Shown: in pieces, positions 24,531-33,849 of the stretch
Layout of the letters: the number at the start of each line of letters is the position of its first letter
Position numbering within the stretch: the first letter of the stretch is position 1
NCBI RefSeq assembly: GCF_002855555.1
Contig: NZ_PKRT01000001.1
Coordinates: forward strand, 1,240,001-1,304,000
From: Novosphingobium sp. TH158
GTDB taxonomy: Bacteria > Pseudomonadota > Alphaproteobacteria > Sphingomonadales > Sphingomonadaceae
Direction of reading: 5' to 3'
Length of the DNA: 64,000 bases
Notes under the pieces: generated by a model
The model's input: the letters and a program-made list of their open reading frames with translations, nothing else
Told to the model about the DNA's origin: nothing
The model's database searches: none
Position numbers and translations under genes: made by a program

Positions 24531-25408
24531 TCCTCTGCCACTTCGCAGGCCAGCCACCAGCGCAGCAGCTGGTGCGCTATGGCCGCCGGCGGCGGGGCAA
24601 GGAAGGGTGCGGCAGGATCGCCAGCCATGGCCGCCGCGACCTCGTCACGCGAAAACCAGCGGGCTTCTTCCAGCTCGTTGGCATCCAGCGTGATCGACTT
24701 ATCCTCGGCCAGTGCATGGCAGCCGATCATCAGCGACGACGGAAAGGGCCAGGGCTGGCTGGCGACATAGCTGACATCGCGCACCCTGATCCCGGCTTCC
24801 TCAAGCACCTCGCGCGCCACGGCTTCCTCGATCGTTTCGCCGGGCTCGACAAAGCCGGCCAGCGCGGAAAAGCGGCCTGCCGGAAAGCGCGGCTGGCGGC
24901 CCAGCAACAAGTCACCGTCATGTTCCACCAGCATGATCGTTACCGGATCGGTGCGCGGGAAGTGCTCTGCCCGGCAGGCTGTGCAGTTGCGCTGCCAGCC
25001 GCCCTTGGCCAGGGCCGTCGGCGCGCCGCACTGGGCGCAGAAGCGGTGCCGCGCGTGCCAGCTTACCAGCGCGCGGGCCACGCCATAGGCAGCAAGGTCT
25101 TGCGGCGAGACGCAGGAAAGCGACTGCCACAGCCGGGGATTGGCCGGCCCGGCCGATGCGCGCGCCGGGACCTGCGCAAAACAGGCCCGGCCATCGTCAA
25201 GACCGAGGAAAACCAGTTCACCATCGGCTGCGGCTTCGGCAAGGCTGCCCCAGGCGAGGGCGCCGTGCTCGTCCAGCACCGGATCGAGCCCGTCCAGCCG
25301 CAGCAGGCGCGCGCGGTGGTCCATCAGCGCGGCCAGCGCGGCGGCATCCGCGCGCAGGTGGTCCGCACGGTCGATCCGGCACCCGGCAAAGGCAATGTCC
25401 AGCTGCAT
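24500..25408 (-). CDS. nudC: NAD+/NADH diphosphatase (deNADding Nudix hydrolase) NudC
   Basis: 302 residues. A zinc ribbon (C124, C127, C142, C145) separates the N-terminal domain from the Nudix domain. The Nudix box spans 185-207 (GFVEPGETIEEAVARE then VLEEAGI), and the NADH-specific SQPWPFPSSLM is at 217-227. The enzyme cleaves NADH and NAD-capped RNA to the mononucleotides. Its ATG overlaps the stop of the serine hydrolase gene by one base (TGATG). It ends inside the convergent exported-protein gene. Confidence 0.95.
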   Translation of the reverse strand: MQLDIAFAGCRIDRADHLRADAAALAALMDHRARLLRLDGLDPVLDEHGALAWGSLAEAAADGELVFLGLDDGRACFAQVPARASAGPANPRLWQSLSCVSPQDLAAYGVARALVSWHARHRFCAQCGAPTALAKGGWQRNCTACRAEHFPRTDPVTIMLVEHDGDLLLGRQPRFPAGRFSALAGFVEPGETIEEAVAREVLEEAGIRVRDVSYVASQPWPFPSSLMIGCHALAEDKSITLDANELEEARWFSRDEVAAAMAGDPAAPFLAPPPAAIAHQLLRWWLACEVAEDQPTMAISRP

Positions 25409-26730
25409 CAGGCAGCTTGCTTGGCCGGCCGGGGCGTCACGTCTTCCCTCGCGGCGGTGAGGAATTCGCGCTGCAAGGGATAGACCTCCGGCGGCATGAA
25501 CTGGGTGTAAAGTGCGCCGCGCAGGCCGATCCTGCGCTGGATGAAGAACACCGTGCCCGCTGCGCCCGACCAGCCGAATGAGCCCTCGTCAGCCCCAAGT
25601 CCCACGCGCCCGCCCGCGCCATAGCCCGCACCTTCCGAGAAGGTGCCTTTGGTGCTGACCCCCGCCGGCAGCAGGTTGGATACGGCAAGGCGCACCGCCG
25701 CGGGATCGACCACCCGCCGGTTGCCCAGCTTCCCGTCGTTCAGCAGCAATTGCATGAACCGGTCGAAGTCGCGCGGAGTGGAAACCAGCCCGGCACCGCC
25801 GAATTCGAAAGCTGTCGGGTCGGTGAAGATGGTGTCGGCCGGGCCATCGATCGGCACGGTCAGCGATCCCAGTATGCCATAGTTCGTGGTCAGCCGCGCC
25901 TTGTCCGCCTCGCGCAGCTGGAAGCGCGTGCTGGTCATCCCGGCAGGGCCAAAGATCCGCTCCTGTATCAGCGCGCCCAGCGACTTGCCGGTCATCCGGG
26001 CCATCATCAGCCCCAGGATGTCCAGCGCCATCGAATAGCGCCAGGCGGTTCCCGGCTCGGCCACCAGCGGGACGGCGGCGGCGCGGCGGAGAAATTCGTC
26101 CGGCCCCGGAACCGGGACCGGCGAGGTGAACACGGGAATGGGCTTGCGCGAAATGACGCCCGCGATCAGTCCGTTGCGGGCCAGCTCCGCGCTGGCCTTG
26201 TCCTGCCCGATCCCGCCATAGCCGAAGCCGGCAGTGTGGGTGAGCAGGTGGCGCACGGTAATCGGCACCGTTGCGGGGCGCGATTCCAGGCCCTTCTTCG
26301 GGTCGATCGCCACGCGCATCGCGGCGAACTGCGGAAACACGTCGGCCAGCCGGGTTTCGAGCGAAAGCTTACCCTCGGCAATCAGCGTCGCGGCGACCAG
26401 CCCGGTTACCGGCTTGGTCATCGAATAGATGCGGTAGAGGCTGTCCAGCCCCACGGGTTGCGCCCCGTCGAAGGCATGGCTGCCCATGGTGAGTACCCGC
26501 GGTTCGGCCTTGCCCCAGCCGAGAGTTGCGATCATACCCGGCAACTTGCGCTGGGCGACATAACGGCGGATCAGTTCCGCCACCGCCGGCCAGTCCGCGG
26601 CCACATCGCCGGCCAGCGCCGCCGAGGCAGCGCGCGCCAGCGCCGGGTTTGCCAGCAGGGCCGCGGCAAGCGAGCCGCGCAGCAGCGAGCGGCGCGAAAT
26701 CCGGTTCATCTGCACGTCCAAGTCAGTCAT
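25408..26730 (-). CDS. exported serine hydrolase of the beta-lactamase/esterase (class C-like) family
   Basis: 440 residues. Near the N-terminus NRISRRSLLRGSLAAALLAN is a twin-arginine-like signal (SRRSLL). The catalytic S-x-x-K is in YRIYSMTKPVTGLVAATL, and the Tyr motif is in TAWRYSMALDILG; the C-terminal FGWSGAAGTVF takes the place of the KTG motif. This pattern fits EstB-type esterases or transpeptidase-like hydrolases more than true beta-lactamases. The ATG at 26730 overlaps the mutY stop by eight bases; an ATG at 26709 giving a shorter leader is equally possible. The substrate is unknown. Confidence 0.85.
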   Translation of the reverse strand: MTDLDVQMNRISRRSLLRGSLAAALLANPALARAASAALAGDVAADWPAVAELIRRYVAQRKLPGMIATLGWGKAEPRVLTMGSHAFDGAQPVGLDSLYRIYSMTKPVTGLVAATLIAEGKLSLETRLADVFPQFAAMRVAIDPKKGLESRPATVPITVRHLLTHTAGFGYGGIGQDKASAELARNGLIAGVISRKPIPVFTSPVPVPGPDEFLRRAAAVPLVAEPGTAWRYSMALDILGLMMARMTGKSLGALIQERIFGPAGMTSTRFQLREADKARLTTNYGILGSLTVPIDGPADTIFTDPTAFEFGGAGLVSTPRDFDRFMQLLLNDGKLGNRRVVDPAAVRLAVSNLLPAGVSTKGTFSEGAGYGAGGRVGLGADEGSFGWSGAAGTVFFIQRRIGLRGALYTQFMPPEVYPLQREFLTAAREDVTPRPAKQAA

Positions 26731-27772
26731 CTCCCCGACCGGCCACGGCAAGCCGCGCCGCCTTGACGAACAAGGTGGGCAGGCCAGCCTCCTCAAGGCG
26801 GTTGACCGGCCACCATTCGCCGTCGTTTGCGCCTATTCTAGCGCTGGCTTCGCCTGAATAAAGACTGAGCGACAAGGAAAGCTGGAAATGGGTGAAGGTG
26901 TGCTCCACCTGGCCGCCTGCGCGCCATTCCCCTGCGGCTGGGGGCGCGCCATGCCCGTCGCCGCGCGCAGACCAGCCATCGTCCGGCAGGGCGCGCATCC
27001 CGCCCAGCATCCCCTGCGGCGGGCGCGTGACCAGCCAGACCGCGCCATCGCGCTCGATCCAGAAGGCCGTGCCCCGGCGCTGGGGCTTTGCCTTCTTCGG
27101 CGCCTTCACCGGATAGCGTTCGGCTTCCGTCCGGCCCCGGCAGGCATGGGCCAGGGGGCAAAGCAGGCATCGCGGGCTGCGGGCGGTGCAGATGCCTGCG
27201 CCAAGGTCCATCATGGCCTGGGCAAAATCACCCGCGCGCGCGTCCGGCGTGATGCTGTCTGCCGCCGCGCGGATCGCCGCCCTCGCCCCCGGCAGGGGAT
27301 CGGCAATGGCGAACAGGCGAGCCACCACGCGTTCGACATTGGCATCGATCACCACCGCGCGCCGGCCAAAGGCAATCGCCGCCACGGCAGCAGCGGTATA
27401 GGCCCCCAGCCCCGGCAGTTCGCGCAGCTGCGCCTCAGTGTCGGGAAAGCTGCCGCCCCGCGCCGCGACAGCGCGGGCGCAGGCCAGAAGGTTGCGCGCG
27501 CGGGCATAATAGCCCAGCCCCGCCCAGGCGCTCATCACCTCGGCATCGTCGGCGGCGGCCAACGCCTCCACGCTCGGCCAGCGGGCGGTGAAGGCCGCGA
27601 AATAGGGCTGCACGGCAGCAACCGTGGTCTGCTGTAGCATGACTTCCGAAAGCCATACCCGATAGGGATCGGGCGGCGGCGATCCCGGCGGGGAACGCCA
27701 CGGCAGGACGCGCGCATTGGCATCGTACCAGCCGAGGAGGGTGCCGGCGATGTCCTGCGCGCTGGAAACCAT
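26723..27772 (-). CDS. mutY: A/G-specific adenine DNA glycosylase MutY
   Basis: 349 residues. LSEVMLQQTT carries catalytic E43, ELPGLGAYTAAAV (118-130) is the helix-hairpin-helix and D143 is the second catalytic acid. The [4Fe-4S] cluster ligands are C195-x6-C202-x2-C205-x5-C211. The C-terminal Nudix-like domain (AFWIERDGAVWLVTRPPQGM onward) recognises 8-oxoG. It removes adenine mispaired with 8-oxoguanine. The ATG at 27772 is chosen over an in-frame ATG 20 codons upstream, which would overlap the divergent DUF721 gene. Only 14 bases separate the divergent starts. Confidence 0.95.
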   Translation of the reverse strand: MVSSAQDIAGTLLGWYDANARVLPWRSPPGSPPPDPYRVWLSEVMLQQTTVAAVQPYFAAFTARWPSVEALAAADDAEVMSAWAGLGYYARARNLLACARAVAARGGSFPDTEAQLRELPGLGAYTAAAVAAIAFGRRAVVIDANVERVVARLFAIADPLPGARAAIRAAADSITPDARAGDFAQAMMDLGAGICTARSPRCLLCPLAHACRGRTEAERYPVKAPKKAKPQRRGTAFWIERDGAVWLVTRPPQGMLGGMRALPDDGWSARGDGHGAPPAAGEWRAGGQVEHTFTHFQLSLSLSLYSGEASARIGANDGEWWPVNRLEEAGLPTLFVKAARLAVAGRGDD

Positions 27773-27786
27773 GGCGCGGCTATGGC

Positions 27787-28341
27787 ATGGCGTGGCCCGC
27801 AATGGAACGGGATCGCGACAGCAAGGATGCAAAGGGGCCGCGGCGCTTCGAACGCCCGCGCGGATCGGGCGCGCGCGCGATCGCCGATCTGATGCCCGAC
27901 ATCGGCCGCACCGCCTTTCGCCGCTTTGGCTTCGTGCAATCCAGCGTGGTCACGCGCTGGCCCGAAATCGTCGGCGAACGACACGCGCGGGTCTGCATGC
28001 CCGAATCGATCCGCTTCCCTCCCGGTGAAAAGAGCGAGGGGATCATGGAGCTGGTCGTGGTGCCGGCCCACGCCCCGATGATCCAGCACGTGGTTCCCGA
28101 GATCATCGAACGGGTGAACCGCTTTTTCGGCTATAACGCCGTTGCCCGCATCCGCCTGCGGCAAGGCGCGGTTAAGGCGCCCCCTGCTGGAGAGCGCCCG
28201 ACGGCACCGCCAAGCCTGAAGCCCATTCCGATGGAACTGGGCGAAAGCCTGCGCGATATCGGCGATCCCGAATTGCGTACTGTCCTTGAATCACTCGCCC
28301 GCAGCCTCGATGCCCGGGCAAATGACGGAAAGACCGAATGA
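27787..28341 (+). CDS. DUF721 (DciA-related) protein
   Basis: 184 residues; an alternative ATG at 27802 shortens it by five. The DUF721 core reads RAIADLMPDIGRTAFRRFGF, VVTRWPEIVGERHA and MIQHVVPEIIERVNRFFGYN, a KH-like fold. The family includes DciA, the loader of the replicative helicase in bacteria without DnaC; whether this diverged copy has that role is inference. The C-terminal third is Pro-rich and poorly conserved. Divergent from mutY and overlapping the next gene's ATG by four bases (ATGA), it starts the DUF721-dsbA-dsbA-smc unit common to alphaproteobacteria. Confidence 0.85.
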   Translation: MAWPAMERDRDSKDAKGPRRFERPRGSGARAIADLMPDIGRTAFRRFGFVQSSVVTRWPEIVGERHARVCMPESIRFPPGEKSEGIMELVVVPAHAPMIQHVVPEIIERVNRFFGYNAVARIRLRQGAVKAPPAGERPTAPPSLKPIPMELGESLRDIGDPELRTVLESLARSLDARANDGKTE

Positions 28342-29033
28342 AGACCGCCCGCCTGATCCTGCTTGCCGCTGCCGCCGTTCTGTCCGTCGGCGCGACGAAG
28401 CCCGCCCCGAAACCCGCCGCTGCGGCCAAGGGCAACTGGACCGCAACCGTTGTCCGCACGCCTGCCGATGCCGTGCGCGTGGGCAATCCCAACGCGCGGG
28501 TGAAGGTGATCGAATATGTCAGCTACACCTGTTCGTCGTGCTCGCGCTTCGAAATGGAGGCGAGCAGCGAGCTGGCGCTGGGCTTCATCCGTCCCGGAAC
28601 CGGATCGGTGGAATACCGCCCCTATTTCCGCAACGAGATCGATATCGCCGCCACCCTGATGGCCCTGTGCGGCCCGGTGGACAAGTTCACCGGCAACCAC
28701 GCCCTGCTGCTGCGTTCGCAGGCGAACTGGAACAAGTCGGTCAGCCGCGAACAGCAGCAGCGCTGGATCTATGGCGAATTCGGCGACCGGATGCGCGCCA
28801 TCGCCACCGACCTCAAGCTCTACGACCTGTTCCAGCAGCGCGGGTATGACCGCCCGACGCTCGACCGCTGCCTGAACGACCGCGCCCTGGCAGACCGGCT
28901 GGCGCGCGAAAACACGGTGGCAGATGACCAGATCGGCATCACCGGCACGCCCAGCTTCCTGATCAATGGCAAGCTGCAGCCCGTTCATGACTGGGCCTCG
29001 CTGCGCAAGCTGCTGCTGGCGGCCACGCGCTGA
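28338..29033 (+). CDS. exported DsbA-like thioredoxin-fold protein with CSSC active site
   Basis: 231 residues. A signal peptide (about 1-20) is followed by an Ala/Pro linker and a thioredoxin fold with an inserted helical domain. The active site is C65-S-S-C68, atypical against the CPHC of classical DsbA; cis-Pro is in GITGTPSFLINGK. It should exchange disulfides in the periplasm, but the CSSC pair predicts a different redox potential and perhaps isomerase or substrate-specific work. It is one of two paralogues in tandem, coupled to the DUF721 gene by ATGA. Confidence 0.88.
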   Translation: MKTARLILLAAAAVLSVGATKPAPKPAAAAKGNWTATVVRTPADAVRVGNPNARVKVIEYVSYTCSSCSRFEMEASSELALGFIRPGTGSVEYRPYFRNEIDIAATLMALCGPVDKFTGNHALLLRSQANWNKSVSREQQQRWIYGEFGDRMRAIATDLKLYDLFQQRGYDRPTLDRCLNDRALADRLARENTVADDQIGITGTPSFLINGKLQPVHDWASLRKLLLAATR

Positions 29034-29055
29034 TCTGCTAGTTGTGGACACATCC

Positions 29056-29077
29056 GGGGGTAGCGCAATCTGCCCCC
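29056..29077 (+). terminator. weak G/C hairpin between the two dsbA-like genes
   Basis: GGGGG (29056-29060) and CCCCC (29073-29077), with AG/CT continuing inward, form a short stem. Only TT follows, so it is at best an attenuator or mRNA-processing hairpin before the second dsbA-like gene. Confidence 0.3.
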
Positions 29078-29135
29078 TTCCCTCGGGCCAGCCAGTTGCT
29101 AGCCTGATTGTTCTGCCTTGAAAGAGGAACCTGCA

Positions 29136-29903
29136 ATGTCCGTCCGATTCGTTCGCCGTATCGCTCTTGCCTCCACCGCTGCTGTCCTCGCCCTGGGTCT
29201 CTCCGCCTGCAAGGAAGAGCCGAAGGAAGGCGCTGCCGGGGGAACCCCGGTCGTTTCGGCCACGCCGCACGCCAACGTGCCGCCGCCCGCCGGCAAGACC
29301 TGGGCCGACGTTATCGAGAAGACCGCCGATGGCGGCTATCGCGTCGGCAATCCGAATGCGCCGGTCAAGGTGGTCGAATACGGTTCGCTTTCCTGCCCGC
29401 ACTGCGCCAAGCTGGCGCAGGAAAGCTTCGAGACGATGTTCGGCGAATATATCCCCTCGGGCCGCCTGAGCTTCGAATTCCGCTCCTTCGCCATCCACCC
29501 GCAGGACGTGCCGATGACCGTGCTGCTCGAATGCGGCCCTAAGGAAAGCTACGTCAGCCTGGTCGAACAGGTCTATGCCAATTTCGACCAGCTCGCGCAG
29601 AAGACCCAGCAGGGTGCGCAGGCCGCCGAACAGGCCCTGACCCTGCCGGAAGGCCAGCGCTTCGTCGCCATGGCGGAAGCCATCGGACTGCCGGAATTCT
29701 TCGCCCAGCGCGGCATTTCGGTCGATCAGGGCAAGGCCTGCCTTGCTGACTTCGCCCGCGCCACCAAGGTTGCCCAGAACGCGGAAGCCTATGGCGCCAA
29801 GGGCATCAATTCCACGCCGACGCTGTTCATCAACGACGCGAAGCTGGAAGACACCACCTGGAACGGCCTGAAAGGCGCCCTCCAGAAAGCCGGCATCCGC
29901 TGA
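29136..29903 (+). CDS. DsbA-family disulfide oxidoreductase, predicted lipoprotein
   Basis: 255 residues from ATG at 29136, supported by AAAGAGG nine bases upstream. The N-terminus ends in a lipobox L22-S-A-C25, so the protein is probably anchored to a membrane by lipid. The active site is C87-P-H-C90 and the cis-Pro loop is AKGINSTPTLFIN. The layout (DSBA-like thioredoxin, DUF-type helical insert) matches the alphaproteobacterial DsbA/BdbD-like group. It catalyses disulfide formation in periplasmic proteins. No DsbB is in the window. It is 33 bases upstream of smc. Confidence 0.92.
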   Translation: MSVRFVRRIALASTAAVLALGLSACKEEPKEGAAGGTPVVSATPHANVPPPAGKTWADVIEKTADGGYRVGNPNAPVKVVEYGSLSCPHCAKLAQESFETMFGEYIPSGRLSFEFRSFAIHPQDVPMTVLLECGPKESYVSLVEQVYANFDQLAQKTQQGAQAAEQALTLPEGQRFVAMAEAIGLPEFFAQRGISVDQGKACLADFARATKVAQNAEAYGAKGINSTPTLFINDAKLEDTTWNGLKGALQKAGIR

Positions 29904-29935
29904 TCGCCGGCTGAAGGGGGGAGACAGCCGGTACG

Positions 29936-32900
29936 ATGCGCATCAGGCGGCTCAAGCTCAGTGGTTTCAAGAGCTTTGTCGAGCCGGCTGAACTGCGGAT
30001 CGAACCCGGGCTGACCGGCGTTGTCGGGCCGAACGGCTGCGGCAAATCGAACCTGCTGGAAGCCATCCGCTGGGTGATGGGCGAGAACTCCGCCAAAAGC
30101 CTGCGCGGCGGCGGCATGGAAGACGTCATCTTCGCCGGCACGGCCAACCGCCCCTCGCGCGATTTCGCCGAAGTCGTCCTCCACGCCGAGGACGCGCGCG
30201 GCGAGGAACTCGAAGTCGTCCGCCGGATCGAGCGCGGCGCGGGCAGCGCCTATCGCGTCAACGGCCGAGATGTGCGCGCCAAGGATGTGGCGCTGGTCTT
30301 TGCCGATGCGGCAACCGGCGCCCACTCTCCGGCCCTGGTCAGCCAGGGCAAGATCGCCGCCGTTATCGCCGCCAAGCCGGCCGAGCGGCGGCAGATGCTG
30401 GAAGAGGCTGCCGGTATCGCCGGCCTCCATGTCCGCCGCAAGGATGCCGAACAGAAGCTGCGCGCCACCGAGGCCAATCTCGCCCGGCTGGAAGACATCA
30501 TGGGCCAGCTTGACCAGCAGATCGGCTCGCTGCGCCGCCAGGCCCGCCAGGCAGAGCGCTATGTCTCGCTGTCGGACCGGATCCGGCTGGCAGAGGCCCG
30601 GCTGGTCTATGCCCGCTGGCGCGACGCCGCCGCCGCGGCGGATGCCGCCCGGGCAGAGGCGCAGGCCGCCGATGCCCGCGTAACGCAGGCGCAGGCCGTG
30701 CTGCAGGCGGCGCAGAAGGCGCAGCACGAAGGGGCCGAACGGCTGGCCGAAGCGCGCGACGAGCTGGCTGACCGGCGCGACGATGCCTCTGCCCACGGGC
30801 ACCGGCTGGCAGCACTCACCACCCAGCTTGAGGCGGCGGAGCAGCGGCTAAAGGATCTCGACCGCCAGCGCACCCGGCTGGAAGAGGATCGCGGCGATGC
30901 CGATCGCCTGACGCGCGATGCGGCAGAGGCCCTCGCCAGGCTGGAAAAGGAACTGGCTGAAGGGCTTGCGGCCCTGCAACGCGACGAGGCACGGCGCCCC
31001 ACCATGGCCAATGCGTTGGACGATGCCGACCGCGCCGCCCGCCAGGCCGAACTCGCACTGGCGCAGGCAACCGCGGCCCAGGCCGGGGTCGAAGCCGAAT
31101 GGCGCGTTGCCGATGCCGAACTCGCCGCGGCAGAACAACGGCTGCAGCGCCTGTTGGACGAGCTCGCCCGGCAGGAAGGCCTGCGCGCCGCCCTGACGCG
31201 CGAGGGCGATCCGCAAGCCGCGCTCGAACAGGCCGAGGCAGGCCGGCAACAGGCAGAAGCGCAAGTTGCCGCGGCCCGCACCGCGCTCGAAACGCAGCAG
31301 GCCCGCAAGGCCGAATTGCAGTCCGCGCGCGATGCCGCGGGGTCAACGCTTGCCAGCGCCCGGGCCGAACTCGCCGGCATCGAACGCGAACATGCAGCCC
31401 TGCTGCGTGACCGTGAGGCCCGCGCTCGGCAGGCCAAGGGTGGCCACGGGCTGACATCGGCCATCGATGCCCTGCGCGCGGAGCCGGGATACGAACGTGC
31501 ACTCGCTGCCGTGCTGGGGCGCGATGCAAAGGCGGGCCTTGGCGCCGCGCCTTCCGGCGTGGAAGGCCGGTTCTGGACGGGTGCCGATGCGCCCGCGCGC
31601 GTTTCCGGGAGCCTCGCCGATCACGTCAGCACCTGCCCCCCAGAGCTCGCCGCCCGCCTCGCGCTGGTGCACGTGGCGGAGGCGGACGATGGCCGCAAGC
31701 TGGGCCCCGGCGAATGGCTCGTCACCCGCGATGGCGCCTTGCGCCGGTGGGATGGCTTCGTCGCCCGGGGCGAAGGCGCGGCCGAGGCAGCGCGGCTGGA
31801 GGCGGAAAACCGCTTTGCCGCGCTCGACGGCGAACTTCCCGCGCTTCGCGCCGCCGTGGCCGAGGCTGAGGCCGCCGCCCAATCCGTGCAGGCGGAACTT
31901 GCCGAATTGCAGCTTGGCGTGATCGCCTCCGAACGTGCCCTTGCCGCGGCCGCCGATGCCGAACGCACCGCCTTGCGCGCGCTTGACCAGGCAGAAGCGG
32001 CCAAGGCCCGGCTGGAAGCACGCCGTGCCGAACTGGCGGCAGCCGCCGACGATCTCGCCGAACAGAAAGCGCAGGCCGAGGCAGAGCTGGCCACCGCCCG
32101 CTCCCGCCGGAGCGAACTGCCCGATCCGGAAAGCGGCAGGGCCCAGCTTGCCGCGGCGCAGGCGAAGAACGATGCCGCCCGGCAGTCCATGCAGGCGGCA
32201 ACCGCTGCGCTTGCCGCGCATGACCAGGCACTGGCCGTGGCGCGAGAGCGAACCGGCGCGCAGCGCTCCGATATCTCATCCTGGCAATCGCGCGCAGGCG
32301 ATGCGGCCAGCCGCCTTTCGCAGATGGCGCAGCGGCTGGACGAGATCGAGGAAGAGCGCGCCGTCATCGCCGCCAAGCCCGCCGCCCTGCTAAAGGAAAT
32401 CGAAGCCAGCGACGCCATCCGCGCCCGCATTGCCGCCGAGCTTGCCGAGGCCGAGGCGAAGGTCAACGTCGCCTCAGACGAAGCGCGCGAGGCCGATGCA
32501 GCCTTTGCCGCCGCCAACGAAACGCTCGCCACCGCCCGCGAAGCACGCGCCGGTGCCGCCGCCCGCGCCGAAAACGAGGAAGAGCGGCGCGCCGAAATGG
32601 GCCGCATCTCTGGCGAGCGCTTCCAGTGCCCGCCACCGCTGCTGCCCGAGCGGTTCGAATTCGACAGCGCAAGCGTCGCCGCATCGGCAGAAGAATCGGC
32701 GACGATGGACCGCCTCGTTGCCGAGCGCGAACGCATCGGTCCGGTCAACCTTGTCGCGGCGGAGGAATTGAAGGCGGCGGAAGAGCGGCACGGGGCATCG
32801 CTGGCCGAGCAGGCGGAACTTTCGGAGGCGGTAAACCGGCTGCGCGGCTCGATCGGCAACCTCAACCGCGAAGGGCGAGAGCGCCTGCGTGCCGCGTTCG

Positions 32901-33361
32901 AGGCGGTGAACGGCCACTTCCAGGAACTGTTTTCCAAGCTGTTCCAGGGCGGCGCCGCGCACCTGGCCCTTGTCGACAGTGACGACCCGCTGGAGGCGGG
33001 CCTCGAAATCTTCGCGCAGCCACCCGGCAAGCGCCTGCAATCGCTGACCCTGCTTTCCGGCGGCGAACAGGCGCTGACCGCGGTGGCGCTGATCTTCGCG
33101 CTGTTCCTTACCAATCCCGCGCCGATCTGCGTGCTCGACGAAGTCGATGCGCCGCTTGACGATGCCAATATCGAACGGTTCTGCGACCTGCTCGAAGCCA
33201 TGGTCGGCGAGACCGATACCCGTTACCTCATCGTCACGCACAATGCCGTCACGATGAGCCGGATGCACCGCCTGTTCGGTGTGACCATGGTCGAAAAGGG
33301 TGTGTCGCGCCTCGTCAGCGTGGATCTTGGCGGGGCAGAGGAACTGCTCGCGGCGGAATAG
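29936..33361 (+). CDS. smc: chromosome segregation ATPase SMC
   Basis: 1141 residues, full length for alphaproteobacteria. The N-terminal ATPase half has Walker A GPNGCGKSN at 31-39. Two long Ala/Glu/Arg-rich coiled coils (about 170-490 and 660-920) flank a hinge near 505-645 (AIDALRAEPGYERALAAVLG at its start). The C-terminal half holds the ABC signature LSGGEQ at 1040-1045 and Walker B VLDEVDAPLDD from 1066. It compacts and organises the chromosome as a dimer; scpA/scpB are not in this window. It ends one base before the convergent soxR stop. Confidence 0.97.
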   Translation: MRIRRLKLSGFKSFVEPAELRIEPGLTGVVGPNGCGKSNLLEAIRWVMGENSAKSLRGGGMEDVIFAGTANRPSRDFAEVVLHAEDARGEELEVVRRIERGAGSAYRVNGRDVRAKDVALVFADAATGAHSPALVSQGKIAAVIAAKPAERRQMLEEAAGIAGLHVRRKDAEQKLRATEANLARLEDIMGQLDQQIGSLRRQARQAERYVSLSDRIRLAEARLVYARWRDAAAAADAARAEAQAADARVTQAQAVLQAAQKAQHEGAERLAEARDELADRRDDASAHGHRLAALTTQLEAAEQRLKDLDRQRTRLEEDRGDADRLTRDAAEALARLEKELAEGLAALQRDEARRPTMANALDDADRAARQAELALAQATAAQAGVEAEWRVADAELAAAEQRLQRLLDELARQEGLRAALTREGDPQAALEQAEAGRQQAEAQVAAARTALETQQARKAELQSARDAAGSTLASARAELAGIEREHAALLRDREARARQAKGGHGLTSAIDALRAEPGYERALAAVLGRDAKAGLGAAPSGVEGRFWTGADAPARVSGSLADHVSTCPPELAARLALVHVAEADDGRKLGPGEWLVTRDGALRRWDGFVARGEGAAEAARLEAENRFAALDGELPALRAAVAEAEAAAQSVQAELAELQLGVIASERALAAAADAERTALRALDQAEAAKARLEARRAELAAAADDLAEQKAQAEAELATARSRRSELPDPESGRAQLAAAQAKNDAARQSMQAATAALAAHDQALAVARERTGAQRSDISSWQSRAGDAASRLSQMAQRLDEIEEERAVIAAKPAALLKEIEASDAIRARIAAELAEAEAKVNVASDEAREADAAFAAANETLATAREARAGAAARAENEEERRAEMGRISGERFQCPPPLLPERFEFDSASVAASAEESATMDRLVAERERIGPVNLVAAEELKAAEERHGASLAEQAELSEAVNRLRGSIGNLNREGRERLRAAFEAVNGHFQELFSKLFQGGAAHLALVDSDDPLEAGLEIFAQPPGKRLQSLTLLSGGEQALTAVALIFALFLTNPAPICVLDEVDAPLDDANIERFCDLLEAMVGETDTRYLIVTHNAVTMSRMHRLFGVTMVEKGVSRLVSVDLGGAEELLAAE

Positions 33362-33362
33362 C

Positions 33363-33803
33363 TCAGTCGAGCACCAGCCGCGGTCCCGGCCCAGCCGCGC
33401 CCACCTTGTCCCCCCGGTTGTGCATCTCGCAGCGCGGCAGGCTGAGGCAACCGCAGCCGATGCATTCGTCCAGCTTGGCACGGGCGCGGGTGAGCAGCTG
33501 GATCTTCGCATCGATGGCGCCACGCATCGAGCGGCTGATCTTCTGCCAGTCGGAAAGCGAGGGCGTGCGCCCTTGCGGCAGTTTGGCAAGCTCCGTCTCG
33601 ATCTCGGCCAGGCCAAGCCCGAGCCGCTGGGCCACGAGGATGAAGCTGAGACGGCGGATGTCGCTGCGCAGGAAACGCCGCTGGTTGCCGACGGTGCGGA
33701 AGGCCTGGATCAGCCCTCGATCCTCGTAGAAGCGGATGGCAGAAACCGCGAGGCCGGTGCGCCGGGCCAGCTCGCCAATGGGCAGCAAGTCATTCTTGTC
33801 CAA
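33363..33803 (-). CDS. soxR: redox-sensitive transcriptional activator SoxR
   Basis: 146 residues, MerR family. The winged helix begins LPIGELARRTGLAVSAIRFY, a dimerisation helix follows (about 80-112), and the [2Fe-2S] cluster ligands are C114-x2-C117-x-C119-x5-C125 (CIGCGCLSLPRC), which is diagnostic for SoxR. It senses redox-cycling compounds by cluster oxidation and remodels its promoter. A near-perfect SoxR box lies 28 bases upstream of its own start, which suggests autoregulation. No soxS-like gene is near, as expected outside enterobacteria. Confidence 0.95.
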   Translation of the reverse strand: MDKNDLLPIGELARRTGLAVSAIRFYEDRGLIQAFRTVGNQRRFLRSDIRRLSFILVAQRLGLGLAEIETELAKLPQGRTPSLSDWQKISRSMRGAIDAKIQLLTRARAKLDECIGCGCLSLPRCEMHNRGDKVGAAGPGPRLVLD

Positions 33804-33831
33804 TCCCGCCTCCGGGCCTGAAATCGCCTGA

Positions 33832-33849
33832 CCTGAAGCTAGCTTGAGG
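33832..33849. promoter_or_regulatory. SoxR box upstream of soxR
   Basis: CCTGAAGCTAGCTTGAGG matches the established SoxR operator consensus (CCTCAAGTTAACTTGAGG) except for one arm base and two central bases; the palindrome has a single mismatched pair. On the plus strand it follows a CTGACC -35-like element overlapping it, as in known SoxR promoters. The downstream gene on the minus strand is soxR. Confidence 0.75.

Noticed and set aside
31621..33201. A minus-strand open frame of over 500 codons opposite smc
   Set aside because: Its Ser/Ala/Arg-rich low-complexity translation is the antisense image of the smc coiled coil.
29936..33361. Internal near-repeats of Ala/Glu/Arg codons in smc that look like a tandem repeat
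   Set aside because: They are the normal heptad composition of SMC coiled coils, not DNA-level repeats.
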